From: Alkalicoccus saliphilus
GTDB taxonomy: Bacteria > Bacillota > Bacilli > Bacillales > Salisediminibacteriaceae
Direction: 5' to 3'
NCBI RefSeq assembly: GCF_003044065.1
Contig: NZ_PZJJ01000003.1
Span: 62,001 to 126,000 of the forward strand
DNA length: 64,000 bases
Shown here in pieces: positions 24,065 through 32,866 of the stretch. Every line of letters begins with the position of its first letter. The first letter of the stretch is position 1. Made by a program: the position numbers and the translations under genes. The notes below the pieces were generated by a model. That model saw nothing but the letters and a program-made list of their open reading frames with translations. It was not told the DNA's origin and ran no database searches.

Positions 24065-24481
24065 TTATGTTTCTTCGCTCCGTTTCGGGAGAATTTCTTC
24101 TCTTTCACTAGTGAACTTGTTCACCTCAGAGTAAAGCTTCTGTTGAATAAAATCGAAAGGATTACTCCCCTCTATTTTCAGACGCACGTCCTCTTTTTCT
24201 ATAAGAACAAGACTTGGATAGGATTCCACTTGAAAGTGTTCGGCGGCTGCCTCGTTTTCACCAGCCGGCATGACGTGTGTTTCCATCGACGAAGGAGCAT
24301 TTATAGCAAGAAGGGCGTCAAAATAAGCATGATTTGCTTCGTCATCAATATCTTCAATAAACACTACGGCATGCAGATTATCCGAATCAGCAAGCTCCGG
24401 CAGTGAATCATAAATATTTTCCGAGCCGCACCCAGACGTGCAGACAATCATAAAAAGAAAACTGATAAAGATGATTTTCAT
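24065..24481 (-). CDS. Thioredoxin-like lipoprotein lacking a CxxC motif
   Basis: A 138-residue lipoprotein: signal peptide with lipobox TSGC (Cys18). The body looks like a thioredoxin fold, with LHAVVFIEDID as the central strand and VESYPSLVLIEKE as the cis-proline loop, but no CxxC or other Cys remains after the lipid-modified one, so it is unlikely to be a redox enzyme. ATG start behind AAAGGAGGAGC. Function unknown; fold assignment is by pattern only. Confidence 0.7.
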   Translation of the reverse strand: MKIIFISFLFMIVCTSGCGSENIYDSLPELADSDNLHAVVFIEDIDDEANHAYFDALLAINAPSSMETHVMPAGENEAAAEHFQVESYPSLVLIEKEDVRLKIEGSNPFDFIQQKLYSEVNKFTSEREEILPKRSEET

Positions 24482-24797
24482 GCAGATCTGCTCCTCCTTT
24501 CGTTATCTTTTCTATTCTTATCATAACTGCTGTGTATTGAAATAGGGGGAATGTCATACAACTATTATTACAATGTTATACATCTGCAAAGAAACGTAAA
24601 AATCTTTGAATTTTCTTTGCGTTCCTATAACTCTTTGGAGAGGGAATCTGATCGTATTTTCGGGCCGGAAAGGCTGTATACCTGTAATAAAAGTGCAAAT
24701 AACAAAAGTATATTTCCATACAGGAACAAGTCGGATATAATGAAAGTTGATTCGTAAATCTAAATATTCATAAAATTCCGGAAGGGTGGCCACATCA
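24482..24797. other. Divergent intergenic region
   Basis: AT-rich spacer between the minus-strand lipoprotein and pepF. No repeat, operator or hairpin stood out. Confidence 0.4.
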
Positions 24798-26594
24798 TTG
24801 AAAACGCGCATACGTAAAGATATACCAGCGGAAGAAACATGGAATCTGGATGACTTGTTTGAATCACGGGAAAGCTGGATACAGGCAGAAGAGGAAATAA
24901 AAAGTAAGCTGGAAGAAATCGCGTCCTGGAAAGGAAACGTGGCAGAGAGTGCATCCGCACTGCTGCAGAGCCTGGAAGCAAGGGATCGTCTGCAGGAAGC
25001 AGTCATGAGGTTTGCCTCCTATGCCAATCTTAAGGAAACAGCTGACGGGACGGATCCCGATAATCAAAAAGACAGTGCCCGGGCAGCAGGTCTTGGAGCC
25101 CGGGTGGAAAAAGATACAGCGTTTATTCCTTCAGAAGTTATGGAAATACCGGCAGAAAGAATTGAGCTGTTCATCAGGGAAGAGCCGCGGCTGGAAGATT
25201 TCCGCAGAATTTTAATGAGGCTCCTCGAAAAAAAACCTCACAGGCTGTCTCCTGAAACGGAAGAAGTACTGGCAGCTTTCGGAGAAGTACATAAAGCACC
25301 TTACATGATTTTTGAAAGAAGCAGAACTTCCGATATGCGTTTCCCGGCTTTTCAAACGAGTGACGGGAAAGAGCATGATCTGACCTTTAATAATTTTTCC
25401 AACTACGAAACCTCCCCGGATACAGAATTAAGAAGAAAAGCTTACGAAGCTTTCACCGGAGTCCTGCAGCAGTATAAAAATACATATGCGGCGGCGCTGT
25501 CGGTAGAAATCCGCAAACAGGTTATTGAATCCCGTTTGAGGGGGTACAGCTCTGTCACGAGCATGCTTCTTGATGAGCAGCAGGTTACGCTGGAAATGTA
25601 TCACCGCCAGCTGGATACAATTCAGGAAACAATTGCACCTCATATGAGACGGTTTGCTGCGCTGAAAAAAAGAATGCTCGGGCTGGATAAAATGACTTTC
25701 AGCGATTTAAAAGCTCCTATCGATCCGGAATTTGACCCTGGGACTACCTACGAGGAAGCCGGCGGGATGATTCTTGAAGCGCTGCAGGTGATGGGACCCG
25801 AGTATATGGAAGTAATGAAGGCCGGTCTTGAGAACCGCTGGGTTGACCGGGCGGATAATGTTGGTAAAAGATCCGGAGCATTTTGTGCCAGTCCTTACGG
25901 GGTCCACCCTTATATTTTAATGACCTGGAGCGATGCGATGAGAAATGCGTTTACGCTGGCCCACGAACTCGGTCATGCAGGCCATTTCCGATTGGCAGGA
26001 CAGTGTCAGCGCATTTCAAGCACGCGGGCATCCCTTTATTTTATTGAAGCACCTTCGACGATGAATGAAATGCTTCTGAGCCGGCACATTCTCCAGAATT
26101 CAGAAGATGAACGGATGCACCGCTGGGTGATTCTTCAGTCTCTCGGCACCTATTACCACAATTTTGTAACGCACATTCTGGAAGGGGAACTTCAGCGCCG
26201 GATTTACGAAGCAGCTGATCAGGACATTCCAGTAACGGCAGACCTTTTAACCGAAGAAAAACAAAAAGTCCTGAAAGACTTCTGGGGTGAGGACGTGGAG
26301 ATTGATGAAGGAGCGGGACTTACCTGGATGCGTCAGCCGCACTATTATATGGGGTTGTATCCTTACACCTACTCTGCAGGACTGACAGCCTCGACAGCAG
26401 CTGCAGGAAAAATAATTGAAGACGGACAGCCGGCTGTGGACCGGTGGATCCAGGCGTTAAAAGACGGAGGCACTAAAACACCGCTTGAACTGATGCAGAC
26501 TGCTGGCGTGGATATGTCGACGGATGAGCCGATCAGACAGGCAGCAGCCTACGTAGGGCATCTCGTTGATGAACTCATAAAAAGCTGTGAATAA
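24798..26594 (+). CDS. pepF: Oligoendopeptidase F, M3B family
   Basis: A 598-residue cytoplasmic zinc metallopeptidase for short peptides. The zinc site HELGH is in FTLAHELGHAGHF near residue 395, with the third ligand Glu in the following EAPSTMNEMLL helix. TTG 24798 is chosen: it places GGAAGGGTGG at 8-base spacing and gives MKTRIRKDIPAEETWNLDDL, the usual PepF start; an in-frame GTG at 24786 overlaps that ribosome binding site. In gram-positive bacteria PepF-type enzymes can degrade imported peptides, including pheromones, which may matter for the peptide system at 36 kb. Confidence 0.93.
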   Translation: MKTRIRKDIPAEETWNLDDLFESRESWIQAEEEIKSKLEEIASWKGNVAESASALLQSLEARDRLQEAVMRFASYANLKETADGTDPDNQKDSARAAGLGARVEKDTAFIPSEVMEIPAERIELFIREEPRLEDFRRILMRLLEKKPHRLSPETEEVLAAFGEVHKAPYMIFERSRTSDMRFPAFQTSDGKEHDLTFNNFSNYETSPDTELRRKAYEAFTGVLQQYKNTYAAALSVEIRKQVIESRLRGYSSVTSMLLDEQQVTLEMYHRQLDTIQETIAPHMRRFAALKKRMLGLDKMTFSDLKAPIDPEFDPGTTYEEAGGMILEALQVMGPEYMEVMKAGLENRWVDRADNVGKRSGAFCASPYGVHPYILMTWSDAMRNAFTLAHELGHAGHFRLAGQCQRISSTRASLYFIEAPSTMNEMLLSRHILQNSEDERMHRWVILQSLGTYYHNFVTHILEGELQRRIYEAADQDIPVTADLLTEEKQKVLKDFWGEDVEIDEGAGLTWMRQPHYYMGLYPYTYSAGLTASTAAAGKIIEDGQPAVDRWIQALKDGGTKTPLELMQTAGVDMSTDEPIRQAAAYVGHLVDELIKSCE

Positions 26595-26630
26595 AGAAGG
26601 CTTGGATTACTCCAGGAGATCTTGATAATA

Positions 26631-26720
26631 AGCTGTGTTAAAGTTCGCTGTTGACGGCCGGAGAGAAACTTCACTTCTAACCGGCCCGCTCGGAAAGCCT
26701 CTCCATGGAAACGAAAGCGG
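26631..26720 (-). mobile_element. MITE-like repeat family A, truncated copy
   Basis: Begins AGCTGTGTTAAAGTTCGC and continues GTTGACGGCCG, matching the right end of family A read in reverse (compare 32867). Similarity fades after about 26690; the other end is missing. Confidence 0.6.
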
Positions 26721-26865
26721 ACGTTCATTTTTTATTTTCAAGGCAGCCTAATAAAAAAATCATGTAAAAACAGCGGGGCAGACCTCCTCTTCTTCCTTTC
26801 ATTTCAGTGGGACTGGTAAAATGATAAAATAAAGCTTGTAAACTTTAATGATGGGAGGGAGAGGC

Positions 26866-28044
26866 ATGCACGAACGAAAAATGCTTCTGGTCCTTACTTT
26901 TACAGGATTTCTTGCCCTGGCTGTCGTGATGGGGATCGGGAGGTTTGCGTATACGCCGATTCTCCCTTACATGGAGGAATCCCACCTGACAACGTTTCAG
27001 GCAGGACTTCTGGCTTCTGCCAATTACGCCGGTTACCTTGCAGGGGCATTCGCCGCAGCGAAAATGAACAAAAGTGTACTGCTGCTGCATGTTATGATAT
27101 TAATCAGCATCGTCACAACAGCGGCGATGGGCTTTACATATTCGCAATCCTGGTGGTTCGGTCTGCGGTTTGTTTCCGGAGCGGCAGGGGGGATAGCCTT
27201 TGTGCTTGTTTCCAGTCTCGTACTGTCCCAGGTGCGGAGAAAAAGCTCAAGTCCTTACTACGCGGCGTTTTTATACGGAGGAGTAGGTTTTGGTATCTTT
27301 CTTTCCGGTATGTTTCTTCCACCGGTACTCGCACTCTTCGGCGGATGGGAATATGCGTGGATTATTCTTGGCGTAGTAAGCGCTCTGTTTTTTATTTTGA
27401 TACTGCTCGGGTTTCGTCCGCAATACACGAATAAAGACAAGCAGGAAGGCCGGATCAGACGGATGACGAGGCACGAAAAACAGCAGCTTCAGAGACTTTA
27501 TATCTCCTATTTCTGTCAGGGATTCGGTTATATCATTTTTGCGACGTTTATTATCGCGATGGTAGTTTCCACAACAGATATGGGATGGTCCTCACCGTAC
27601 GTATGGGCAGCTGCAGGGCTTGGTGCTCTGCCTTCCGCTCTTTTCTGGGCGTGGCTAGGTAAAATAACATCGCTTTTAACGTCACTGCGTGCAGCGTACA
27701 TAGTACAGCTGGCAGGACTGCTGATACCGGTGTTTACATCGCAGGAAATCTGGATTCTTGTCAGTGCTTTCTGTTTTGGGGGAACGTTTATGGGAATTAC
27801 GATGATGACTCTTTCATTTGCAGATCAATCTTTCCCAAGACAGAGCCAGAGAGCTATAGGAAATCTGACCGGTCTTTACGGTATCGGTCAGCTCCTCGGG
27901 CCGATTGCGGCAGCAGCGCTTCTTATTTTTGCTCCATTTGCCGTCGTTTTTCTCCTGGCAGCCGTATTTATCGGGGCAGGACTGTACCAGCTGCAACGGC
28001 TTGCTTCCAAGCAGAAGGAGGTGAAAACACGTGCCGTACGTTAA
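26866..28044 (+). CDS. MFS transporter, YbfB/YjiJ type
   Basis: A 392-residue 12-helix transporter. ATG 26866 is chosen because GGGAGGGAG precedes it. It opens with the family stretch LAVVMGIGRFAYTPILPYM (about residues 18-36), has FVSGAAGGIAFVLVSS near residue 105 and a central basic cytoplasmic loop. The substrate is unknown. The end overlaps the tautomerase gene by 14 bases, so the two form a translationally coupled pair. Confidence 0.88.
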   Translation: MHERKMLLVLTFTGFLALAVVMGIGRFAYTPILPYMEESHLTTFQAGLLASANYAGYLAGAFAAAKMNKSVLLLHVMILISIVTTAAMGFTYSQSWWFGLRFVSGAAGGIAFVLVSSLVLSQVRRKSSSPYYAAFLYGGVGFGIFLSGMFLPPVLALFGGWEYAWIILGVVSALFFILILLGFRPQYTNKDKQEGRIRRMTRHEKQQLQRLYISYFCQGFGYIIFATFIIAMVVSTTDMGWSSPYVWAAAGLGALPSALFWAWLGKITSLLTSLRAAYIVQLAGLLIPVFTSQEIWILVSAFCFGGTFMGITMMTLSFADQSFPRQSQRAIGNLTGLYGIGQLLGPIAAAALLIFAPFAVVFLLAAVFIGAGLYQLQRLASKQKEVKTRAVR

Positions 28045-28240
28045 TATTAAAGTAACGAAGGAAGACGGAGGACTCTCCAAAGAAAAAAAAGCAGAGCTTA
28101 TCGATGGGGTAACTTCCCTTCTCGAAACAAGCCTCGGAAAAAACAGAGCTTCCACGGTAGTGATTATCGATGAAATTGATACTGACAGCTATGGCCTTGG
28201 CGGAGAACAGATCACGGAAGTAAGAAAAAGAGGAAAGTGA
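28031..28240 (+). CDS. 4-oxalocrotonate tautomerase family protein
   Basis: A 69-residue protein with the catalytic N-terminal proline after removal of Met (GTG start, then PYVNIKVT), and the family pattern LSKEKKAELIDGVTSLLETS and VVIIDEIDTDSYGLGG. Such enzymes are usually hexamers that tautomerise keto-enol acids. It overlaps the MFS gene by 14 bases; a ribosome binding site AAGGAGGTG lies inside that gene. The pairing hints that the transporter handles an aromatic or unsaturated acid, which is inference. Confidence 0.88.
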   Translation: MPYVNIKVTKEDGGLSKEKKAELIDGVTSLLETSLGKNRASTVVIIDEIDTDSYGLGGEQITEVRKRGK

Positions 28241-28275
28241 AAATCAGGCAGACCGGAAAATATCAGGGAATCAGT

Positions 28276-28307
28276 AAGCTGCTCCAGCAGATGGGGCAGC
28301 TTTTTTT
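28276..28307 (+). terminator. Intrinsic terminator of the MFS-tautomerase pair
   Basis: AAGCTGCTCC (28276-28285) pairs with GGGGCAGCTT with one G-U pair, followed by a run of T. Confidence 0.75.
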
Positions 28308-28339
28308 ATGCTGCATCGAAGGGCAGCCACTTAGTCAGC

Positions 28340-28517
28340 GTGAAGTTTTATACAAAAGCTGCTTTGAAAATAAAAAGAAATATTCGATTTTTTCCATGGA
28401 AAGGCTTTTCGGACAGGCCGGTTCCGCTTCGCTGTTTCTTCTATGAAATCAACAACATTTTTCAATAAGTAAAAAAACGCAGCTCCTTTAATAAAAACCC
28501 GGAGATTTATCAGAGCC
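28340..28517 (-). mobile_element. MITE-like repeat family A, decayed copy
   Basis: Ends with CCCGGAGATTTATCAGAGCC, a diverged form of CCCCGGAGCTTTAACAGAGCC at 33204-33223, and contains AGGCCGGTTCCGCTTCG, found in the interior of the other copies. The left end cannot be placed exactly. Confidence 0.5.
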
Positions 28518-28525
28518 AATTGAAA

Positions 28526-28557
28526 AAACCCTGCCGGACACAGGTTCGGCAGGGTTT
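28526..28557 (-). terminator. Intrinsic terminator of ectD
   Basis: AAACCCTGCCG (28526-28536) pairs with CGGCAGGGTTT (28547-28557); on the minus strand it runs into TTTTTT. Confidence 0.85.
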
Positions 28558-28599
28558 CACTTCTATGGAGTCGTACTCCATCAATCATTTTATCCGGAC

Positions 28600-29532
28600 T
28601 TACTTTTTCTGAGCAGTAGGCTTTAAGTCAGCCACCGGTGTAATCGGCTGGATATTTTCACGGTTTGCCAGGAATTCAGGACGAGGTGCTTTATCACTGA
28701 ACGGTTCTACGAGCTTGTTTTCAATTGAATTGTATACAAAAAATACGTTGCTGCGCGGGTAAGGAGATATATTACCGGCAGACCCGTGCATTGTGTTGCA
28801 GTCGAAAAGAAGAACAGAACCTGCCGGACCGGTAGCGCGGTCGATACGTCCACCGGCCTGTTCTACAAGCCACTCCATGCTTCCTTCGTCCGGAACACCG
28901 ACTTCCTGCTTCTGAAGAGAGGACTTGTAGTTGTCTTCCGGTGTTTCCCCTGCTGTGGATACGTACCAGTTCTGTGAACCGGGAACGAGCATGAGCGGAC
29001 CGTTGTATTCATAGTTATCTGTCAGGACAATGGAGCAGCTCAACGCTCTCATGCGTGGCATACCGTCCTCTACGTGCCACGTTTCAAAGTCTGAGTGCCA
29101 GTAGAATTCCTTCCCTTTAAATCCAGGCTTGAAATTGATACGGGACTGGTTAATATAAACTTTGCTGCCAAGAATCTGCTCCACTACTTTTACAAGACGT
29201 TCATTTCTGGAAAGCCTTTCAAAAAAGTCACCGTCTTTATGGACCTCGAATATTGAGCGGATTTCGTTACTGTTCGGCTCTTTAATGACGTCGGGACCAT
29301 CTTTATCTTCGTGAGCCTTCATCGTCGACTGCAGTTCATCCTTCAGCAGTTCCAAATCTTCATTGTCAAAAAATTTCTCCAGCATAATGTAACCGTTCTC
29401 TTCGTAAAAATTGACCTGTTCCTTGGATAAAGGGCCGTTTTCTGCTGCTTTGCTGTCGTGGACAACTGGATCCTTCCGTTCCATAATTTCAGGCTTGCTG
29501 TTTACTCGTGATGGATAAATATCTTTGACCAT
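28600..29532 (-). CDS. ectD: Ectoine hydroxylase
   Basis: A 310-residue Fe(II)/2-oxoglutarate dioxygenase that converts ectoine to 5-hydroxyectoine. The diagnostic EctD block is FYWHSDFETWHVEDGMPRMR (near residue 143), supplying His and Asp iron ligands; the third His is in NTMHGSAGNISPYPRSNVFF, with the 2-oxoglutarate Arg after it. Length is normal for EctD. ATG behind CAAGGAGG. ectABC are not in the window, so ectoine is either made from a distant locus or imported. A good SigB-like promoter at 29675-29699 suggests stress control. Confidence 0.96.
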   Translation of the reverse strand: MVKDIYPSRVNSKPEIMERKDPVVHDSKAAENGPLSKEQVNFYEENGYIMLEKFFDNEDLELLKDELQSTMKAHEDKDGPDVIKEPNSNEIRSIFEVHKDGDFFERLSRNERLVKVVEQILGSKVYINQSRINFKPGFKGKEFYWHSDFETWHVEDGMPRMRALSCSIVLTDNYEYNGPLMLVPGSQNWYVSTAGETPEDNYKSSLQKQEVGVPDEGSMEWLVEQAGGRIDRATGPAGSVLLFDCNTMHGSAGNISPYPRSNVFFVYNSIENKLVEPFSDKAPRPEFLANRENIQPITPVADLKPTAQKK

Positions 29533-30087
29533 TTTGTAATCCTCCTTGAAATTTTAAATAAAATTTTTCGTGAAATAAGCGAATATATCACCTATTTACT
29601 TAGCGGAGAAGCGAATAAAAACATCACACCTTTCCTTATTTTTCCATAAAAGGTTCATTCACCTATTGTGGCTTGTACCCTTACAACTATTAAATAAACA
29701 AAATTAAAATTAATTAGGAGGAAAGACTACAAAAAACAAGTTTATTAGATCTAAAAACCTATTAATTATTACAGTAAATAGCGTATCATAGGCATTAAGG
29801 ATTAAATAGAAAGTTTGCGTATAGTTATATCAAGAAAAAATTGAGAAAAAATGTCATTCCGCATAAAGCCAGGAAAAATAAACAGGAAGCCCTTACGGGA
29901 CATAATTTCATTATTAGGTAAATGGAAAACCGGGGTTTAAGTAATCAAAAACAGGGTGTAATAGTATTAATAATAAAGACGTTATTTAGAAAAGTTCATG
30001 GCTGCCAAAAAATTACTGGATCATTTACAGAAGCTGAATATTAAGACAAATTGATAACTGCCGCAGGCAGGTAGAGGAGAGAATCAA
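29533..30087. other. Long AT-rich divergent intergenic region
   Basis: 555 bp between ectD and the unknown plus-strand gene. It contains the SigB-like ectD promoter. A 29-codon ATG ORF at about 29850 lacks a ribosome binding site and an AGGAGGAAA at about 29717 is followed by no start codon, so neither is called a gene. The length and AT content leave room for further regulatory sites or a small RNA, but none was identified. Confidence 0.5.
29675..29699 (-). promoter_or_regulatory. Candidate SigB-type promoter of ectD
   Basis: Minus strand: GTTTAT (29699-29694), 13-base spacer, GGGTAC (29680-29675). Five of six in each box against GTTTAA/GGGTAT. Leader to the ATG is about 140 bases. Confidence 0.6.
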
Positions 30088-30987
30088 ATGCGGAAACGGG
30101 TAATTACTTTCTTCATGTTTCTTTTTATCGCTTTTTTAATTCTTCTGCTGGTAAGCAGAAGACAGTCAAAAAAAACACCGGGTGAAAATATTGATACGTT
30201 TTCCTCCTCAAGGAGGTTCAGCAGAAGGAAATTCGATAAAAAAATTATCACAGCCGTAAAAAAAAGTGTGGAAAATTCAGGCGGTTCTCAAGAGTTGGAT
30301 CCTTTTATTTCTGCACTGCCATTGAAAGAAGTAATGGATAAGTACTTTCAGGGAAGCGGGAAGCAGCTGACTGGACCTGAGGTGCGGAAAGCGGTAGAAC
30401 GAATTTATCAAATTGATGTAAACTACGTTTCGAAAATGAATTATGGAAGCTCGCTTTTCATTTATGAATTGGAAATTATGCAGCCGGTGAGAAGGTCGCT
30501 CGGTCTTCCAATTCACAGCCACGAGAGGGACGAAGAAATTATGGGGATGAGTAAAAATGAAGTGCTGGACCGGGTGCTTGAGGCTTCCGGGTTTCAATTG
30601 ACGGGATGGGAAGTCCGGAGAGTTATTAATCATATTTACGGTATTAATCTGGACGGGATTTCAGCACTCGAAAATTCCGGGATTGGTATATTTTCCAAAG
30701 GTCAGTGGATTATCCGGAGCAGCCAGGATTTGTTTACAATAGCCTCAAGCCCGGACGATGTTGAAATTTATGTGTGGGCAGCCCCTTTTTACTATAAACA
30801 ATTCGGAAAAAGGAATATTTCGGAAACACTGGCTCAGGATCTTGAAAAACTGGAATTTGTATATGAGAAGGAACATGGGCATTACAAGTGGGTCAATCCG
30901 ACCGGAGAATCAGCTCCTGATGTTTTTAAAACAGAGGCCATTTCCTCCGTGCTAAAAGAAATAAAGAATATGCATGAACGAAAGTAA
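30088..30987 (+). CDS. Membrane-anchored protein with internal duplication, family not recognised
   Basis: A 299-residue protein with an N-terminal anchor (VITFFMFLFIAFLILLLVS, residues 5-23) followed by a basic stretch. Two similar segments are visible at about 78-116 and 154-192: LPLKEVMDKYFQGSGKQLTG then PEVRKAVERIYQIDVN, and MSKNEVLDRVLEASGFQLTG then WEVRRVINHIYGINLD. Both predict helix-turn-helix-like pairs around a conserved SG.QLTG.EVR core. The C-terminal part (residues 225-275) is rich in aromatic residues (VWAAPFYYKQFG, GHYKWVNPTG). No enzyme motif is seen. ATG behind GTAGAGGAGAG; monocistronic with a terminator. Topology predicts an external domain. Confidence 0.75.
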   Translation: MRKRVITFFMFLFIAFLILLLVSRRQSKKTPGENIDTFSSSRRFSRRKFDKKIITAVKKSVENSGGSQELDPFISALPLKEVMDKYFQGSGKQLTGPEVRKAVERIYQIDVNYVSKMNYGSSLFIYELEIMQPVRRSLGLPIHSHERDEEIMGMSKNEVLDRVLEASGFQLTGWEVRRVINHIYGINLDGISALENSGIGIFSKGQWIIRSSQDLFTIASSPDDVEIYVWAAPFYYKQFGKRNISETLAQDLEKLEFVYEKEHGHYKWVNPTGESAPDVFKTEAISSVLKEIKNMHERK

Positions 30988-30995
30988 ATTAAGTC

Positions 30996-31028
30996 AGGGC
31001 TGCCAGGGATAATCCTTATGGCAGCCCT
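30996..31028 (+). terminator. Intrinsic terminator
   Basis: AGGGCTGCC (30996-31004) pairs with GGCAGCCCT (31020-31028), followed by TTATTTATT. Ends the unknown 299-residue gene. Confidence 0.7.
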
Positions 31029-31134
31029 TTATTTATTGACCCAGTTAAAAACGCCGTTTTTTTCGGGATGTCCCCGCATCAGAGCAGTTGTCGTGATAAA
31101 AGACTCTATCTTAACAGTGCCGGTTTATTAAAGG

Positions 31135-31839
31135 TCACTTCGTTTTTATGCGGATATCTTTCAAAATGAAGAAGGCGGCGATCAGCATTATAAAAGCTGT
31201 ACCGGTAACAAGAATCAGAATAATGCCTGCTGGCAGATTAAGTGGCTGAAAGCCAGTTAAAAATGTATCCGAAGCCCATAGATAGTTTTCAGCAAATAAA
31301 AGAGCTGCCCCACAAACTACAAAGACGGCACCAATAGCTCCGCCGAACCGGTAAAAAGCACCGGCAATAAGTAATCCTGTGATGTAATAAAACCAGATCG
31401 TCAAAGCGAATACAAAAAAACCTGTTATCCGGGCGGCTTCTCCTTCAAATGGAAAAGAAGCTGTTAAAACAGTCTGGAGGTCAAAAAGAGAAAGTAGAAA
31501 ATAGCCTATTCCTGTCATTATATAAACCACAGCTGCGAGCAGTCCGGAGATGAAAAAGGAAACGGCTGCACTTCCTGTAACAAAAAGCCTTCTCGTCTGT
31601 CCGTGTCTGACAAATAACTCCAAAAAGATAAAGACAGTAAGAATACCGGTGATCAGCATGTAAATTTTTGCAGGTTGATGAGAAGCTTCCACAAACGGGC
31701 TGAGCATCAGCTCTGCATCCGGCAGCAGAAAGTAAAGAAGGTAATGACCTGCCCGGAGAAAAAGCAGGATAAGCAGCAGCCAGGAGGCCCATTTTAACTG
31801 TTCTCTGAACATATTTTTAATGGCTCTATTTCTCCCCAT
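31135..31839 (-). CDS. Putative ABC transporter membrane subunit
   Basis: A 234-residue protein with six predicted membrane helices and little else (for example WASWLLLILLFLRAGHYLLY and LNLPAGIILILVTGTAFIML). Its first 14 bases overlap the end of the ATPase gene upstream, so the pair is translationally coupled, and the role as permease rests on that context rather than on a recognised domain. No signal or extracellular domain. ATG behind GGAGGATAA. Confidence 0.7.
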   Translation of the reverse strand: MGRNRAIKNMFREQLKWASWLLLILLFLRAGHYLLYFLLPDAELMLSPFVEASHQPAKIYMLITGILTVFIFLELFVRHGQTRRLFVTGSAAVSFFISGLLAAVVYIMTGIGYFLLSLFDLQTVLTASFPFEGEAARITGFFVFALTIWFYYITGLLIAGAFYRFGGAIGAVFVVCGAALLFAENYLWASDTFLTGFQPLNLPAGIILILVTGTAFIMLIAAFFILKDIRIKTK

Positions 31840-32713
31840 ATTTATCCTCCTCCCTCGTCAGCTGCGTAAATATTTTCTGCAGGGAAAGAGACTGCACCTG
31901 AAGACCCTTTTCTTCAGCTTTTTTTATAAAATCATCAGTAATGGTTCCGTATACTTCCACAGTCATCGTACCGGCGCTCAGCTTTTCACCGGCCGTAGGG
32001 TAATCCTGCGTAAATGCTTCAACCTCTACAGCAGGCCCTGTAAGCAGCACCCCCTGGGATACAAGATGATGATAAGGCGTATTTAATATAATCTCTTTGT
32101 GATGAAGAATGATTACGTCGTCAAATAAATGCTCTGACTCGGAAATTAGATGGGAAGAGAGAATAAACAGACGCGGGTGCTTATTCTGCTCATTCAGAAG
32201 TTCCGCATAAAAAAATTCCCGTGCCGGGGCATCCATATTAGGAAATACTTCATCAATTAAAGTGACAGGCGCTCTTGATGCAAGGCCGAGAAGAAGCTGC
32301 AGTGCTGCAGCTTTTCCGCGGGAGTATTTCTTGACAGAGCGGGAGAGCTGCAGATTCATTCTGTCTGCCAGATGGAATGCATAATCCATATCGAAGTAGG
32401 GGCGGTAGGCAGCGGCCTCTCTAATTTTCTTTTCGCCCGTCTGGTAATCATCATGATAATCTTCCCAGTATACGAAATAAATCAGCGGCATTAGAGAAGC
32501 ATTTTCAAAAAGCGGTTCCTCTCCGTACAAGACTTTACCGCGGGAAGGTTTTTGAAAGGAGGCCAGCAGCTCCAAAATAGTAGTTTTACCCATTCCATCA
32601 CGTCCAAGAAGCCCGTAAATGCGTGGAGATTCAAATTGCAGGGTGATCTGCCGGAGGATTTCCTCTCTGTCATATTTTACGTCCACCTGATCCAGTTTTA
32701 AAGGTCTGCTCAT
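31826..32713 (-). CDS. ABC transporter ATP-binding protein with degenerate motifs
   Basis: A 295-residue ABC ATPase similar in layout to the YtrB/EcsA type. Walker A is intact (GLLGRDGMGKTT, near residue 35). The signature region reads KKYSRGKAAALQLLLGLA instead of LSGGQ, and Walker B reads VTLIDEVFPNMD where VLLDEP is expected; the catalytic Glu is present. The H-loop His is in FILSSHLISE. The C-terminal 75 residues form an extra small domain. ATG behind AAGGAGGGAG. No GntR-type regulator is next to it. Likely an exporter; cargo unknown. Confidence 0.85.
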   Translation of the reverse strand: MSRPLKLDQVDVKYDREEILRQITLQFESPRIYGLLGRDGMGKTTILELLASFQKPSRGKVLYGEEPLFENASLMPLIYFVYWEDYHDDYQTGEKKIREAAAYRPYFDMDYAFHLADRMNLQLSRSVKKYSRGKAAALQLLLGLASRAPVTLIDEVFPNMDAPAREFFYAELLNEQNKHPRLFILSSHLISESEHLFDDVIILHHKEIILNTPYHHLVSQGVLLTGPAVEVEAFTQDYPTAGEKLSAGTMTVEVYGTITDDFIKKAEEKGLQVQSLSLQKIFTQLTREEDKYGEK

Positions 32714-32866
32714 ACGTACTCCCTCCTTAGCTATCGCTAATTTCAGTATAAAGGAGGCGGCTGAGAAATCAAGAAATTGGAGGAACAGGGAATAAAAAGG
32801 CTGTAACTGGGTATTGCACGGGAATTCTTATAAGATTGTTTAAAAATAAGGCTGTCTTAAAAGTAA

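Noticed and set aside
29850-29940. 29-codon ORF upstream of the duplicated membrane protein
   Set aside because: No ribosome binding site and no recognisable signal or peptide features, unlike the 39-codon PapR-like gene.
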